A DNA stretch of 64,000 nucleotides from Dyella terrae (GTDB lineage: Bacteria > Pseudomonadota > Gammaproteobacteria > Xanthomonadales > Rhodanobacteraceae), in contig NZ_CP089414.1 in NCBI RefSeq assembly GCF_022394535.1, positions 124,001 through 188,000 on the forward strand, written 5' to 3'. The notes under the pieces were generated by a model. It saw nothing but the letters and a program-made list of their open reading frames with translations. It searched no databases and was not told where the DNA came from. Positions within the stretch are counted from its first letter, which is position 1. Every line of letters starts with the position of its first letter. The translations under genes and the position numbers were made by a program. This document shows, one piece after another, positions 10,501-19,399 of the stretch.

Positions 10501-13500
10501 TCGACTACATCAATCGCGACGCGACGCGTAGCGTGCATCTCGTTGCCATTGATCACACGGCCAAGTCGATCGCGCTGAAGGAGCTCAAGGCGCGCCTGAT
10601 CGAGCGTCGCTACCTGTCGGTGCTCACCAAGCAGGACTCGGGTGTCTACAAGTACCAGTCCAAGCTCAAGGAAGTGACGATCAACGAGCAGGCGCTGGCC
10701 ATTCCTGCCAACGGTATGGACTACGCTCTGCCGACCGACAAGCCGGGCAACTATGCGCTGGTGATCGTGCGCAGCAGCGATGGCGTGGAAGTGAATCGCG
10801 TGGAGTACTCGGTGGCTGGCGCCGCCAATGTCTCCCGTTCGCTGGATCGCAACGCGGAACTGCAGCTCAACCTGAGCAAGCCGGATTACGCGCCGGGCGA
10901 GTCGGTGGACATCGCTATCCGCGCCCCTTACGCCGGTAGCGGCCTGATCACCATCGAGCGTGACAAGGTCTACGCGCATGCGTGGTTCCATGCCGATACC
11001 AGCAGCTCCGTGCAGCACATCACCGTGCCTGCGGATTTCGAGGGCAACGGCTACATCAACGTGCAGTACATTCGCGATCCGTCGTCGGATGAGATCTTCA
11101 TGAGTCCGCTGAGCTATGGCATCGTGCCGTTCTCGGTGAACCTGGACGCGCGCCGCAACGCCATCAAGGTGGAGTCGCCGGCGGTGGTGAAGCCGGGTGA
11201 GACGGTGACCTTCAAACTCACCGCGCCGCAGCCCACCCGTGCCGTGGTGTTCGCCGTGGACGAGGGCATTCTGCAGGTGGCGCGCTACAAGCTGGGTGAT
11301 CCGCTGAAGTTCTTCTTCCGCAAGCGCATGCTGGAAGTGGGCACGTCGCAGATCCTCGACCTGATCCTGCCCGACTTCGAGAAGTTGATGGCGATGGCGG
11401 CACCGGGCGGTGATGCCGATGCGGCCATCGGCCGGCAGCTCAACCCATTCAAGCGCAAGCGCGACAAGCCGGTGGCGTACTGGTCGGGCATCGTCGATAT
11501 CAACGGCGAGAAGGACTTCACCTATCAGGTGCCGGACTACTTCAACGGCAAGCTCCGCGTGATGGCGGTGGCCGTGTCCTCCGACCGTGTCGGCACGTAT
11601 GAAGGCAGCACGACGGTGCGTGGTGATTTCGTACTCTCGCCAAATGTGCCGACGACGTTGGCACCGGGTGACGAAGTCGACGTCAGCGTGGGTGTAGCCA
11701 ATAACCTGACCGGGCTGGGTGGTAAGCAGGTGCCGGTAGCAGTGACGCTGAAGACCGGCCCGCAATTGCAGATCGTCGGCACGCCAACGCAGAGCTTGAA
11801 CCTCGGCGAGATGCGCGAAGGCGTCGTGACGTTCCGCGTCAAGGCGACCGACAAGCTTGGCTCCGGCAACCTTAGCTTCACGGCAGGCTATGGCGACAAG
11901 TCGGCGCGCCAGAGCGTGGATGTGTCCGTGCGTCCGGCTTCGGCTTATCGCACCCAGGTGGACGTGGGTCGCGTGGACGCTGGTAGCAAGCAGGACCAGC
12001 CAGACCTGCGACGCATGTATAGCGAGTACGCCTCGCGTGACTCGGCCATGTCCAACATCCCGGTTGTGCTGTCGAGCGGCCTCACCACCTATCTGGTGAA
12101 CTTCCAGCATTACTGCAGCGAGCAGATCGTCAGCGCGGCCATGCCGCGGCTGGTGTTGTCGAAGTGGCCGCAGGTTAAGGTCTTTGCCGATGCTTTGCAG
12201 CCGGTGATGAATGGCGGCAAGAAGCTCAGCAACGAAGAGGCGCTATCGCAGTTCCTCGACGTGCTGCATTCGCGCCAGAATGGGCAGGGTGGTTTCGGTC
12301 TGTGGTCCGCCACACCGGATGCCAATCCGTTCGTGTCTACCTATGCCATGCACTTCATGCTGGAGGCACGCGACCGTGGCGTTGAGATTCCGCGCGACAT
12401 GTTCGATGCCGGCAATAAGTACCTCAAGCAGCTGGCGAGTGACGATAGCCTCGACGGGCTCGATCTGGTGCGTCAGCGCGCTTATGCGGTGTACCTGCTG
12501 ACCCGCCAGGGCAACGTCACCACCAATGACCTAGCTGCCGTACAGAAGCGCTTGCAGGATGCCTATCCCGACCAGTGGAAGAACGATCTGGCCGCAGCAT
12601 GGCTGGCCGCGTCGTACCAGTTGCTGAAGCAGGACAAGCAGGCTGCGCAGCTCATCGCCGGCCCGCAGAAGCTGCTCGAGCGCAGCAAGGCCGACAAGGA
12701 CTACAGCTACGGTTACTACTACGACTCGCTGACGCGTGATGCCACCACGTTGTACCTGCTCAGCAAGCATTTCCCGGATCGGGCCAAGGCACTGTCGCCG
12801 CGTGTGATGGAGAACATCACCGAGCCGCTGCAGTACGGCTGGTACAACACCTTGTCGTCGTCGATGGTCTTGCTGGCGCTGGATACCTACGCACAGGAAA
12901 ACAACGTACAGCTCGACAAGTTGCGCATCGACCAGGTGATGGCGGACGGTTCGGTCAAGGCGATAGCCGCGCCGCAGGGTAACCTGCTGCAAGCCGGTAG
13001 CTGGAATGCGGACGCTAAGCGTCTGCGCTTCACCAACGACAGCACCTTGCCGGCGTGGCGCGTGGTAAGCCAGGGCGGCTATGACCGTGACCAGCCGGCC
13101 AAGGCCATCAAGGACGGCTTGGAAGTCACCCGCGACTACACCGACACCAACGGCAAGCCTATCGACAAGGTGACCATTGGTCAGGAAATCGACGTCCATC
13201 TGAAGATCCGCAGCACCGACGGCAGCGACTATGACGACATCGCCATCGTTGATCTGTTGCCTGGCGGCTTTGAGCCGGTAATCCAGCCGCCGCCGGCTGT
13301 TACGGACCAGCAGCCGGATGGCAGCGACGCAAGCGATGGCGGTGGCGACAGCGATGTGAAGGCCAGTGAATGGCGCTCACCCATCGGCGTGGGCAAGTCC
13401 ACCTGGGCGCTCGAGTACGCCGACATCCGCGAGGATCGCGTGGTGCTCTACGGCTCGGCGACGTCCGATGTCGGTGAGTTCGTGTATCGCATCAAGGCCA

Positions 13501-13613
13501 CCAATGCCGGCAAGTTCATCGTGCCGCCGGCCTATGGCGAGGCGCTGTACGATCGCCGCGTGCAGGCGAGGACGGCGGGCGGCAAGACCTTGGAGGTTGT
13601 CCGTCAGCCCTGA
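7578..13613 (+). CDS. yfhM: Bacterial alpha-2-macroglobulin (YfhM/MagD-like protease trap)
   Basis: Very large envelope protein (2,011 residues) of the bacterial alpha-2-macroglobulin family, thought to trap attacking proteases in the periplasm while PBP1C repairs peptidoglycan. The thioester motif CxEQ is intact as CSEQ (Cys1513), followed by a helical terpenoid-cyclase-like region. MG-type beta domains with RGIYRPGDTF precede it. An acidic low-complexity insert (about residues 555-610) is unusual. The N-terminus is uncertain: ATG 7578 gives a hydrophobic leader, while ATG 7735 would place a lipobox-like VVAC behind a short signal sequence, as in lipoprotein YfhM. An in-frame TTG at 7542 also exists. 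pbpC follows, as in E. coli. Confidence 0.9.
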   Translation: MDLLRFLLSLPLRLLRGLLAGISLILRPLLGQVSWSAPAWLPATGGWVRHRPMQAAGMLLAVLVVACGGWFGWQWYKNRPQPVEPSRITLSASAPSITDYTRQPIVINPLMVTFSGSAAPIEQVGKPVTTGITMQPVMKGQWSWVDDRTLKFVPAEDWPVGKHYEVRFDVAKAFAHHVLMGDDHFAFDTPAFEAKVENGEFYQDPQDATAKKTILPVAFNYPVDTAEFEKRIEVGLKQRVGSDAALKYTVTYDQYKLHAWIHSQPLSLPRDESSVSYTIAKGIRSGRGGDGTSEAVTAQVRVPGLYSLAINSIEPTLVDNEKYEPEQVLMVNVGGTVRDSELGGLVKAWVLPAHKAGEDQADDAPPYDWAASEVGEAQLRQSQPLKLELVPTENDYEAVQSFKFHAAPGQRVYVRVDKGLKSFGGYILGKAYTTVVTVPNYPKLLRFMADGSLLSMSGSKRISVVSRNLPGMHVEIGRVLPDQLQHLVSFNQGTYAHPELSYDFNEDHIVERFEQKRSFPKDDPSKAHYEGIDLGQYLKEGKRGVFLLHLSSYDAAAEKKKEDAKKANENEPQAAPTNDNSGDESEESGDDQSEMADSGDSGDTSSPSDTRLIVVTDLGMLVKRSLDGSQDVFVQSIHTGQPVGGATVSVLAVNGQTLFSDTTSADGVVHFPTLKGLDREKQPTLYVVKKGDDLSFLPIGGSTSYERKLDFSRFDVGGERNAQNEGQLSSYLFSDRGIYRPGDTFHIGLIVRAASWTRSVVGVPLQAEIVDPRGMTVKQLPMSMDASGFGELEYAPAETAPTGTWTVNLYIVKDGKAGAQIGSTTVQVKEFLPDRMKVEAKLAGQVTEGWVKPDQIKGIVDVMNLFGTPAADRRVEASLTLRPAWPAFRSWPDYHFYDVRRAKEGYEDKLQDGKTDDKGHAEFDLDLKKYADATYQLYFLAKAYEPEGGRSVAAAAQTLVSSNDWLVGYKSVDNLDYINRDATRSVHLVAIDHTAKSIALKELKARLIERRYLSVLTKQDSGVYKYQSKLKEVTINEQALAIPANGMDYALPTDKPGNYALVIVRSSDGVEVNRVEYSVAGAANVSRSLDRNAELQLNLSKPDYAPGESVDIAIRAPYAGSGLITIERDKVYAHAWFHADTSSSVQHITVPADFEGNGYINVQYIRDPSSDEIFMSPLSYGIVPFSVNLDARRNAIKVESPAVVKPGETVTFKLTAPQPTRAVVFAVDEGILQVARYKLGDPLKFFFRKRMLEVGTSQILDLILPDFEKLMAMAAPGGDADAAIGRQLNPFKRKRDKPVAYWSGIVDINGEKDFTYQVPDYFNGKLRVMAVAVSSDRVGTYEGSTTVRGDFVLSPNVPTTLAPGDEVDVSVGVANNLTGLGGKQVPVAVTLKTGPQLQIVGTPTQSLNLGEMREGVVTFRVKATDKLGSGNLSFTAGYGDKSARQSVDVSVRPASAYRTQVDVGRVDAGSKQDQPDLRRMYSEYASRDSAMSNIPVVLSSGLTTYLVNFQHYCSEQIVSAAMPRLVLSKWPQVKVFADALQPVMNGGKKLSNEEALSQFLDVLHSRQNGQGGFGLWSATPDANPFVSTYAMHFMLEARDRGVEIPRDMFDAGNKYLKQLASDDSLDGLDLVRQRAYAVYLLTRQGNVTTNDLAAVQKRLQDAYPDQWKNDLAAAWLAASYQLLKQDKQAAQLIAGPQKLLERSKADKDYSYGYYYDSLTRDATTLYLLSKHFPDRAKALSPRVMENITEPLQYGWYNTLSSSMVLLALDTYAQENNVQLDKLRIDQVMADGSVKAIAAPQGNLLQAGSWNADAKRLRFTNDSTLPAWRVVSQGGYDRDQPAKAIKDGLEVTRDYTDTNGKPIDKVTIGQEIDVHLKIRSTDGSDYDDIAIVDLLPGGFEPVIQPPPAVTDQQPDGSDASDGGGDSDVKASEWRSPIGVGKSTWALEYADIREDRVVLYGSATSDVGEFVYRIKATNAGKFIVPPAYGEALYDRRVQARTAGGKTLEVVRQP

Positions 13614-13620
13614 TGGGTAA

Positions 13621-13885
13621 GAGCCTGTTCAATGCCTCCCCGTAGCCCGCGTTGTTCACCCCAGGCGCCCAGCGAGTGGGCTGCAGCGCAGCGCCTGACT
13701 GGTGGTCAGGTCAAGCTGCGGACCGCCCGCTGGGCGCCTGGGGTGAACAACCTTCGGGCCGGGTCTGTTTGCCCACAGGCCAGCGTCATCACTCAGTCGT
13801 GTACGGACGTACACTCCTTCGTTCTTCCTTGTCCTGCGTGCAAACAGCTCCCGGCGCGGGCCACGGGGAGGCATTGAACAGGCTC
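13621..13885. repeat. 265-bp nested inverted-repeat element
   Basis: Perfect 23-bp outer arms (13621-13643 and 13863-13885) bound the element. Inside the left half is a second perfect 24-bp inverted repeat (13651-13674 and 13728-13751) that itself encloses a small 6-bp stem (13694-13699 and 13705-13710). It fills most of the 316-base gap between the macroglobulin and pbpC genes. No ribosomal protein-coding signal or transposase is present. It could be a non-autonomous mobile repeat or a structured RNA; the sequence alone does not decide. Confidence 0.85.
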
Positions 13886-13888
13886 CAG

Positions 13889-13914
13889 GGCGCGCCCGCC
13901 ACGGTGGGCGCGCC
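13889..13914 (+). other. GC-rich hairpin just upstream of pbpC
   Basis: 9-bp perfect stem (13889-13897 and 13906-13914) with an 8-nt loop ends 15 bases before the pbpC ATG. It could occlude the weak ribosome-binding region, or simply form part of the neighbouring repeat-rich spacer. Confidence 0.5.
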
Positions 13915-13929
13915 TGCGGACACTCACGC

Positions 13930-16323
13930 ATGATCACGTCGTCGCTCATTGTCCGTTGCTGGCGTGCCTTGGTTCGCTGGGTCGTCCGTTGGCAGAACTG
14001 GCTGGTGGGCGCGGCCTTGCTCGGCGCGCTGCTGGTGGGTTGCCGGGTATGGCCACATCGCCCGTTGAATGCGTGGCTGCCGTCGTCGACGGCGGTTTAC
14101 GACACGCGCGGCCGGTTGCTGCGCCTGACGCTGGCGAGTGACCAGCGCTACCGATTGTGGGTGCCACTCAAGGATGTGTCTCCCGCCTTGGTCGACGGCG
14201 TACTGCTACACGAGGATCGCTGGTACCGCTGGCACCCTGGCTTCAACCCTTATGGTTTGTTGCGCGGCGCCTGGGTGACGTACGTCAGCCACGGCAACCG
14301 GCAGGGTGGCTCAACCATCACCATGCAGCTTGCGCGATTGCTGTGGCGGCTCAATACGCGCACACCGACAGGCAAGCTGCTTCAGGTGGCACGGGCCATA
14401 CAGCTGGAACTGTTCTACTCCAAAGACCAGATCCTCGAGGCTTATCTCAACTACGCACCCTATGGGCGCAACGTGGAAGGCGTGGGTGCAGCGAGCCTGG
14501 CGTACTTCGACAAGCCCGCCGACACACTCAGCCTGCCGGAGGCGTTGACCCTGGCGGTGATTCCCCAGGATCCCAGCCGTCGCCTGCAAGCAGGCGCGGA
14601 CGCACCTGACCTAATCAGCCACCGACTCAGCAGTTCGCGCAACCGGCTCTACGCTCGCTGGAAAGCATTGCACCCGAAGGACGCAGGCCTGCAGCCGCTG
14701 TTCGCCTTGCCGCTGCGTCTTCGCCCCTTGTCGCAGTTGCCGTTCGAAGCACCGCACGCGGTAGACCAAGTGCTTGCCGCGCGCCGCGTGATGTCCAGCG
14801 ATACGGACAGCCGTGTCACGACCACACTGGACGTGGATCTTCAGCACGTGCTGGAGCGTCAGGTGGATCGCTACGTAGAGCGCAACAACGGGCGTGGCAT
14901 ACGCAACGTGGCTGCGGTGCTGGTGGATACGCGCGACATGGGCATCAAGGCGCTGGTGGGCTCCGCCGATTACACCAATGCTGATATCCAGGGGCAGGTG
15001 AACGGCACGCTGGCCAAGCGCTCGCCCGGTTCGACGCTCAAACCTTTCATTTACGGGCTTGGATTCGACCAGGGTGTACTGCATCCGCAGACCGTCCTGC
15101 GCGACGTGCCGACCGCGTTCGGCCCGTATGCGCCGGAGAATTTCGACGGACACTTTCTTGGACCCGTGACGGCGACGGAGGCGCTGGTGCGCAGTCGCAA
15201 CATCCCTGCGGTGTGGGTGGCGTCGCAGCTGCAGCAGCCGAGTTTCTACCAGTTCCTGCGCGACGCCGGCATCAGCCGCATGGCGAGCGAAAAGCACTAC
15301 GGCCTGGCCCTGGTGCTGGGCGGTGGCGAGGTCACCATGCAGGAGCTGGCTGACCTTTACGCGATGCTGGCCAATCGCGGCGAACTCAAGCCGTTGCGTC
15401 TGCTTGCCGCGGATCCACAAAGCGCCGGCACGCGCCTGTTGAGCGACGAAGCCAGCTTCATGGTCATGGACATGTTGCGGCAAAACCCGCGACCGGATGA
15501 GACCACGGGCGCGCAACCGGATCGCTTCCCGGTGTACTGGAAGACCGGTACGTCATGGGGTTTTCGCGATGCGTGGACGGCCGGCAGTTTCGGGCCCTAC
15601 GTGCTGGTGGTGTGGGTCGGTAATTTCGATGGCAGCAGCAATCCAGCCTTCGTTGGCGTGGAGGCGGCCGCACCGTTGTTCTTCCAGATGGTTGATGCCT
15701 TGAGGGCGGCACAGCCACGGATGACCGAACCGGTGCGGCACATGCCTGCGCACCTCAAGCGCGTGGAGATCTGCCTCGCCAGCGGCGACTTGCCCAACCA
15801 ATGGTGTCCGCAGCGCGGCATGACCTGGTTCATCCCGGGCAAGTCGCCCATTCGCGTGAGCCAGGTGCATCGCCCGATCGTCATCGACGACGACACCGGC
15901 AAGCCGGCCTGTCCGCCTTACGCGGGCAAGCGCACGCACGTGGAGGTTTATGAATTCTGGCCTTCGGAGCTGCAGCGCGTCTTCGTGCAGGCCGGTATTC
16001 CGCGTCGCACGCCGCCACGCAACGATGCCTGCGTACTCAGCGGCGTCGATGGTGAGCCACCGGCCATCACCTCGCCGCTGCGTGGCAGCATTTATGCCTT
16101 GCGGCTGAAGTCGGCGGGTGACGATCGCATCGCCTTTAGCGCGAACGCGGACGCCTCCGTCCATGAGATGTATTGGTTCGTCAACGATGCCTATGTCGGA
16201 CGCAGTGCGCCCGGTGAATCAATGTTCTGGCAGCCAGGCACCGCAGGCAACTATGAAGTGCGGGTGGTGGACGACCGCGGTCGCAGCGACATGCGCCCGC
16301 TGGGTGTGAATATCGTCGACTGA
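13930..16323 (+). CDS. pbpC: Penicillin-binding protein 1C
   Basis: Bifunctional peptidoglycan synthase homologue (797 residues), anchored by one N-terminal helix (about 18-40). The glycosyltransferase domain has its catalytic Glu at E95 in HEDRWYRWHPG, and GGSTITMQLAR. The transpeptidase domain has SxxK (S368TLK371), SRN and KTG (K538TG). A C-terminal PBP1C-specific domain follows (about 690-797), which in relatives is linked to interaction with alpha-2-macroglobulin. Paired with the preceding gene as in yfhM-pbpC of E. coli. The ATG at 13930 has only a weak ribosome-binding site. Confidence 0.95.
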   Translation: MITSSLIVRCWRALVRWVVRWQNWLVGAALLGALLVGCRVWPHRPLNAWLPSSTAVYDTRGRLLRLTLASDQRYRLWVPLKDVSPALVDGVLLHEDRWYRWHPGFNPYGLLRGAWVTYVSHGNRQGGSTITMQLARLLWRLNTRTPTGKLLQVARAIQLELFYSKDQILEAYLNYAPYGRNVEGVGAASLAYFDKPADTLSLPEALTLAVIPQDPSRRLQAGADAPDLISHRLSSSRNRLYARWKALHPKDAGLQPLFALPLRLRPLSQLPFEAPHAVDQVLAARRVMSSDTDSRVTTTLDVDLQHVLERQVDRYVERNNGRGIRNVAAVLVDTRDMGIKALVGSADYTNADIQGQVNGTLAKRSPGSTLKPFIYGLGFDQGVLHPQTVLRDVPTAFGPYAPENFDGHFLGPVTATEALVRSRNIPAVWVASQLQQPSFYQFLRDAGISRMASEKHYGLALVLGGGEVTMQELADLYAMLANRGELKPLRLLAADPQSAGTRLLSDEASFMVMDMLRQNPRPDETTGAQPDRFPVYWKTGTSWGFRDAWTAGSFGPYVLVVWVGNFDGSSNPAFVGVEAAAPLFFQMVDALRAAQPRMTEPVRHMPAHLKRVEICLASGDLPNQWCPQRGMTWFIPGKSPIRVSQVHRPIVIDDDTGKPACPPYAGKRTHVEVYEFWPSELQRVFVQAGIPRRTPPRNDACVLSGVDGEPPAITSPLRGSIYALRLKSAGDDRIAFSANADASVHEMYWFVNDAYVGRSAPGESMFWQPGTAGNYEVRVVDDRGRSDMRPLGVNIVD

Positions 16324-16411
16324 GCACCCCCTGCCAAGCGTCATGCCGGGGAAGGGCGGCACGGCTGCGTTATGCTTGATCGCCTGAACCGAGACAAGTA
16401 ACGCCTAACGC

Positions 16412-17701
16412 ATGACTTCGTCACCGGCAGTCTCCTACTACCGCGCCACGGCGACGCCGTACGCATCGTTTGCGCCGTTACAAGGCAAGGTGGACGCACG
16501 CGTCGCCATCGTCGGCGGCGGCTTCGCGGGCTTGCACACGGCGCTGGGTCTCGCCGAGCGTGGCGTGCGTGACGTGGTGCTGCTGGAGCGGGAGCGGGTT
16601 GGCTTCGGCGCGTCCGGGCGCAACGGCGGCTTCGTATTCGGAGGTTATTCGCTGGGCGAGCAATCCTTGCTCGATCAGCGCGGGCAGGATGCCGCCCGCG
16701 CGTTGTTTCGGCTGACGACTGATGCTGTCGCGCGTATCCGCGAACGCGTATCGCGCTATGAGATTCCCTGCGATCTGGTCGACCAAGGCATCATCTGGGC
16801 CAACTGGTTCCGCGACCCAGCGGTACTGCGCCAGCGGCAGGAGCTGCTGGAAAAGCACTATGGCGCAGCGTGGGAATGGCTGCCGCAGAACGAGCTTCGC
16901 GCGCGCGTCCATACGACACGCTACTACGACGGCCTCTACGAGCGTGACGCACTGCACCTTCATCCGCTGAACCTTGCCATTGGCCTCGCAGGCGCAGCGG
17001 CCGCTCAAGGCGCGAGCGTCCATGAGAACACCGATGTGTGGCAATTGCGTCGCGAGGGTTCGCGCTGGCGTATCGAAACCGCGCAGGGCTCGGTACATGC
17101 CGATCAAGTCGTGCTGGCGTGTGGTGGCTATCTCGCAGGTCTCAAGCGGCAGGTCGATCGAGCGATTCTGCCTATCGCCACGTATGTGATGGTGACGGAG
17201 CCGCTGGGCGATCGCCTCAACGATGCACTGGAAACACGAGCGGCCGTCTACGACTCGCGCTTCGCATTCGACTACTACCGCCCGTTGCCCGATACCCGTT
17301 TGCTCTGGGGTGGGCGAATCTCCGTGCGCGATCGCTCGCCGCGCGCAGTACAGCGCCTGCTGATGCAGGATCTGCTGCGTGTGTTTCCACAGTTGAAAGG
17401 TGTGCGCGTTGATTACGCGTGGTCGGGCCTGATGAGCTACGCCCGACACCAGATGCCGCAGATCGGTAGCAGCGGCGATGGCCTTTGGTGGGCGCAGGCG
17501 TTTGGCGGGCACGGCCTTGCTCCCACGTGCGCAGCAGGTGATCTGTTGGCATCTGCTCTCGCGGAGGGTGATGACCGTTGGAAGCAGTTCGCGCCGTATG
17601 GACTGGATCGCACCTATCGCCCGTTTGGTTACCTGGGCGCACAGACCAGTTATTGGTGGCAGCAGGGCAAGGACTGGTTCAAGACACGATTGGAAGGATG
17701 A
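16412..17701 (+). CDS. FAD-dependent amino-acid/amine oxidase (DAO family)
   Basis: Flavoprotein oxidase of 429 residues in the DadA/glycine oxidase family, resembling gamma-glutamylputrescine oxidase (PuuB) in layout. The dinucleotide-binding motif [19 protein letters not shown] lies at about residues 30-48, followed by GASGRNGG, typical of PuuB-like enzymes, and a C-terminal GGHGL flavin contact. No puu genes are adjacent, so the substrate cannot be named. The next gene, csaA-like, starts just after its stop, suggesting joint transcription. Confidence 0.85.
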   Translation: MTSSPAVSYYRATATPYASFAPLQGKVDARVAIVGGGFAGLHTALGLAERGVRDVVLLERERVGFGASGRNGGFVFGGYSLGEQSLLDQRGQDAARALFRLTTDAVARIRERVSRYEIPCDLVDQGIIWANWFRDPAVLRQRQELLEKHYGAAWEWLPQNELRARVHTTRYYDGLYERDALHLHPLNLAIGLAGAAAAQGASVHENTDVWQLRREGSRWRIETAQGSVHADQVVLACGGYLAGLKRQVDRAILPIATYVMVTEPLGDRLNDALETRAAVYDSRFAFDYYRPLPDTRLLWGGRISVRDRSPRAVQRLLMQDLLRVFPQLKGVRVDYAWSGLMSYARHQMPQIGSSGDGLWWAQAFGGHGLAPTCAAGDLLASALAEGDDRWKQFAPYGLDRTYRPFGYLGAQTSYWWQQGKDWFKTRLEG

Positions 17702-17706
17702 GCAGG

Positions 17707-18054
17707 ATGGAAGCGAAGTCGCAGGAAGAAATCAGCTGGGCTGATTTCGAGAAAGCGTTGATCGTGGCCGGCACCGTCACGCGCGCGGAGCCGTTTCCCG
17801 AAGCGCGCAAACCCGCATGGAAAGTATGGGCAGATTTCGGGCCTTACGGCGAGAAGAAGACGAGTGCGCAGATCGTGCAGCTGTATCGCGCCGAAGATCT
17901 GGTCGGTCGCCAGATCGTGGGTGTGATCAATTTCCCTGAGAAGCAGGTGGGGCCGTTCCGTTCCCAATTCCTGCTGACCGGCTTTCCAACCGACGACGGC
18001 GTGGTACTCACCGCCGTCGAACGGCCCGTTCCCAACGGTACTCGTCTGGCCTGA
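17707..18054 (+). CDS. csaA: CsaA-like tRNA-binding-domain protein
   Basis: Small protein (115 residues) consisting of one tRNA-binding OB-fold like the CsaA export chaperone and the C-terminal domain of MetRS. Typical elements are the N-terminal [17 protein letters not shown], then WKVWADFG, and [10 protein letters not shown] near the end. ATG 17707 is chosen because GGAAGG lies 9 bases upstream; ATG 17698, overlapping the previous stop, is the alternative. Its stop codon abuts that of the convergent transporter gene with no spacer. Confidence 0.85.
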   Translation: MEAKSQEEISWADFEKALIVAGTVTRAEPFPEARKPAWKVWADFGPYGEKKTSAQIVQLYRAEDLVGRQIVGVINFPEKQVGPFRSQFLLTGFPTDDGVVLTAVERPVPNGTRLA

Positions 18055-19329
18055 TCAACCGGCTTGCAACGCCGGTTGCAGATGGGAGCGGCGATTGATC
18101 ATCAGCGCCAATCCCGCTGCGATCAGGCCGGTGACGCCAGCGACCACGAAGGGCTGCAGATAGTCGCCATTCTGCGTGCGCAAGGCGCCGGCGAAGAACG
18201 CGGCACTCGCCGCGCCGATCTGATGGCCGGCCGCCACCCAGCCGAACACCACAGGTGCATCGCGATCGCCAAAGGCTTCGGTGGCGAGACGCAGCGTGGG
18301 CGGCACCGTGGCGATCCAGTCGAGGCCGTAGAACATGCCGAACAACGACAGGCTAGCGAACGAGAAATCGGAGTAGGGCAGCCAGATCAGCGACAGGCCG
18401 CGCAGTGCGTAATACACGAAAAGCAGCTTGCGCGGGTCATAGCGGTCGGTAAGCCAGCCAGAGAGAGTGGTGCCGACGAGGTCGAACGCGCCCATCATGG
18501 CGAGCAGGCCTGCCGCGCGCACTTCCGGAATGCCGTGGTCGCCGCACATCGCGATGAAGTGCGTGCCGATCAAGCCATTGGTGGTGAAGCCACAAATGAA
18601 GAACGTGGCGAACAGGAACCAGAACGTGCGTTGCTTCGACGCAGTTGCCAGCGTGCCCAAGGCGATGGACAACAGGTTGCCACGCGGTGCGGCGTCGGCT
18701 TCGTCCTCCGTCGCGCCATACGGGCGCAGGCCGATGTCGGACGGGCGCTCCGGCAGCAGCCACCACGCCAACGGAATCAGCAAGGCACAGCCCGCCGCAA
18801 CGGTCCACACCACCGGGCGCCAGCCACCGTGCTCGGCGATGGCGGCCAACGCGGGCAGAAAAGCCAGGGTGCCAGTAGCCGTGCTCGCCGTGAGCAGGCC
18901 CATCATCAGGCCACGGTGCGTCACGAACCAGCGGTTCACTACGGTTGCGCCGAGCACAATGGCCACACAACCCGAGCCAATGCCGGAGAACACGCCCCAA
19001 CTCAGCATCAGGTGCCAGGGTTGGGTCATCCATGCGCTGGCCGAAATGGACAAGGTCATCAGCACCAGCGCGCTAATCAGGGTGCGACGCACGCCCACCG
19101 CCTGCATCAGCGCTGCGGCAAACGGGCCGACCATGCCGTACAAGAAGATGCCCAGCGCGGCGGAGAGGGAGATAGTGTCCCGGCTCCACCCGAAGGCCTT
19201 GCCCAGGGGCAGGATGAGCACGCCGGGCGCGGCGCGGACGCCAGCGGCGGCAAGCAGGGCCAGGAAGATCACGCCGGCGACGACGAAGGCGTACTTCTGG
19301 CCGAAAGGGCGGGTGCGCTGTATAGTCAT
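18055..19329 (-). CDS. Major facilitator superfamily transporter
   Basis: Inner-membrane transporter of 424 residues with about 12 hydrophobic helices. A loop motif resembling MFS motif A occurs between helices 2 and 3 (GMVGPFAAALMQAVGVRR) and again in the second half (DLVGTTLSGWLTDRYDPR). Divergently transcribed from a TetR-family regulator with a 70-base spacer carrying two matching palindromes, one directly upstream of the start codon, so repression by that regulator is likely. No clear ribosome-binding site precedes the ATG, which may indicate a leaderless message. The substrate is unknown. Confidence 0.9.
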   Translation of the reverse strand: MTIQRTRPFGQKYAFVVAGVIFLALLAAAGVRAAPGVLILPLGKAFGWSRDTISLSAALGIFLYGMVGPFAAALMQAVGVRRTLISALVLMTLSISASAWMTQPWHLMLSWGVFSGIGSGCVAIVLGATVVNRWFVTHRGLMMGLLTASTATGTLAFLPALAAIAEHGGWRPVVWTVAAGCALLIPLAWWLLPERPSDIGLRPYGATEDEADAAPRGNLLSIALGTLATASKQRTFWFLFATFFICGFTTNGLIGTHFIAMCGDHGIPEVRAAGLLAMMGAFDLVGTTLSGWLTDRYDPRKLLFVYYALRGLSLIWLPYSDFSFASLSLFGMFYGLDWIATVPPTLRLATEAFGDRDAPVVFGWVAAGHQIGAASAAFFAGALRTQNGDYLQPFVVAGVTGLIAAGLALMINRRSHLQPALQAG

Positions 19330-19331
19330 GT

Positions 19332-19343
19332 TACCGGTCGGTA
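19332..19343. promoter_or_regulatory. TetR-type operator, site 1
   Basis: 12-bp dyad TACCGGTCGGTA (arms TACCG/CGGTA), 3 bases upstream of the transporter start codon. It matches site 2 at 10 of the 12 bases or better, as expected for two operators of one regulator. Confidence 0.7.
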
Positions 19344-19365
19344 CGTGGAGTTGCCGAATCGTACG

Positions 19366-19377
19366 TACCGATCGGTA
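19366..19377. promoter_or_regulatory. TetR-type operator, site 2
   Basis: Perfect 12-bp palindrome TACCGATCGGTA, 23 bases upstream of the TetR-family gene. With site 1 it forms a larger inverted repeat (19330-19346 and 19363-19379, one mismatch). Confidence 0.75.
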
Positions 19378-19399
19378 ACATTGTCAACAGCCGTGTGCC

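Noticed and set aside
7551..12110. A 1,519-codon open frame on the minus strand
   Set aside because: Exact shadow of the alpha-2-macroglobulin gene; His/Arg-rich composition typical of antisense frames in GC-rich DNA, and no family resemblance.
13632..13949. Short frames inside the inverted-repeat element
   Set aside because: They arise from the repeat arms, lack start signals and have no resemblance to transposases or other proteins.
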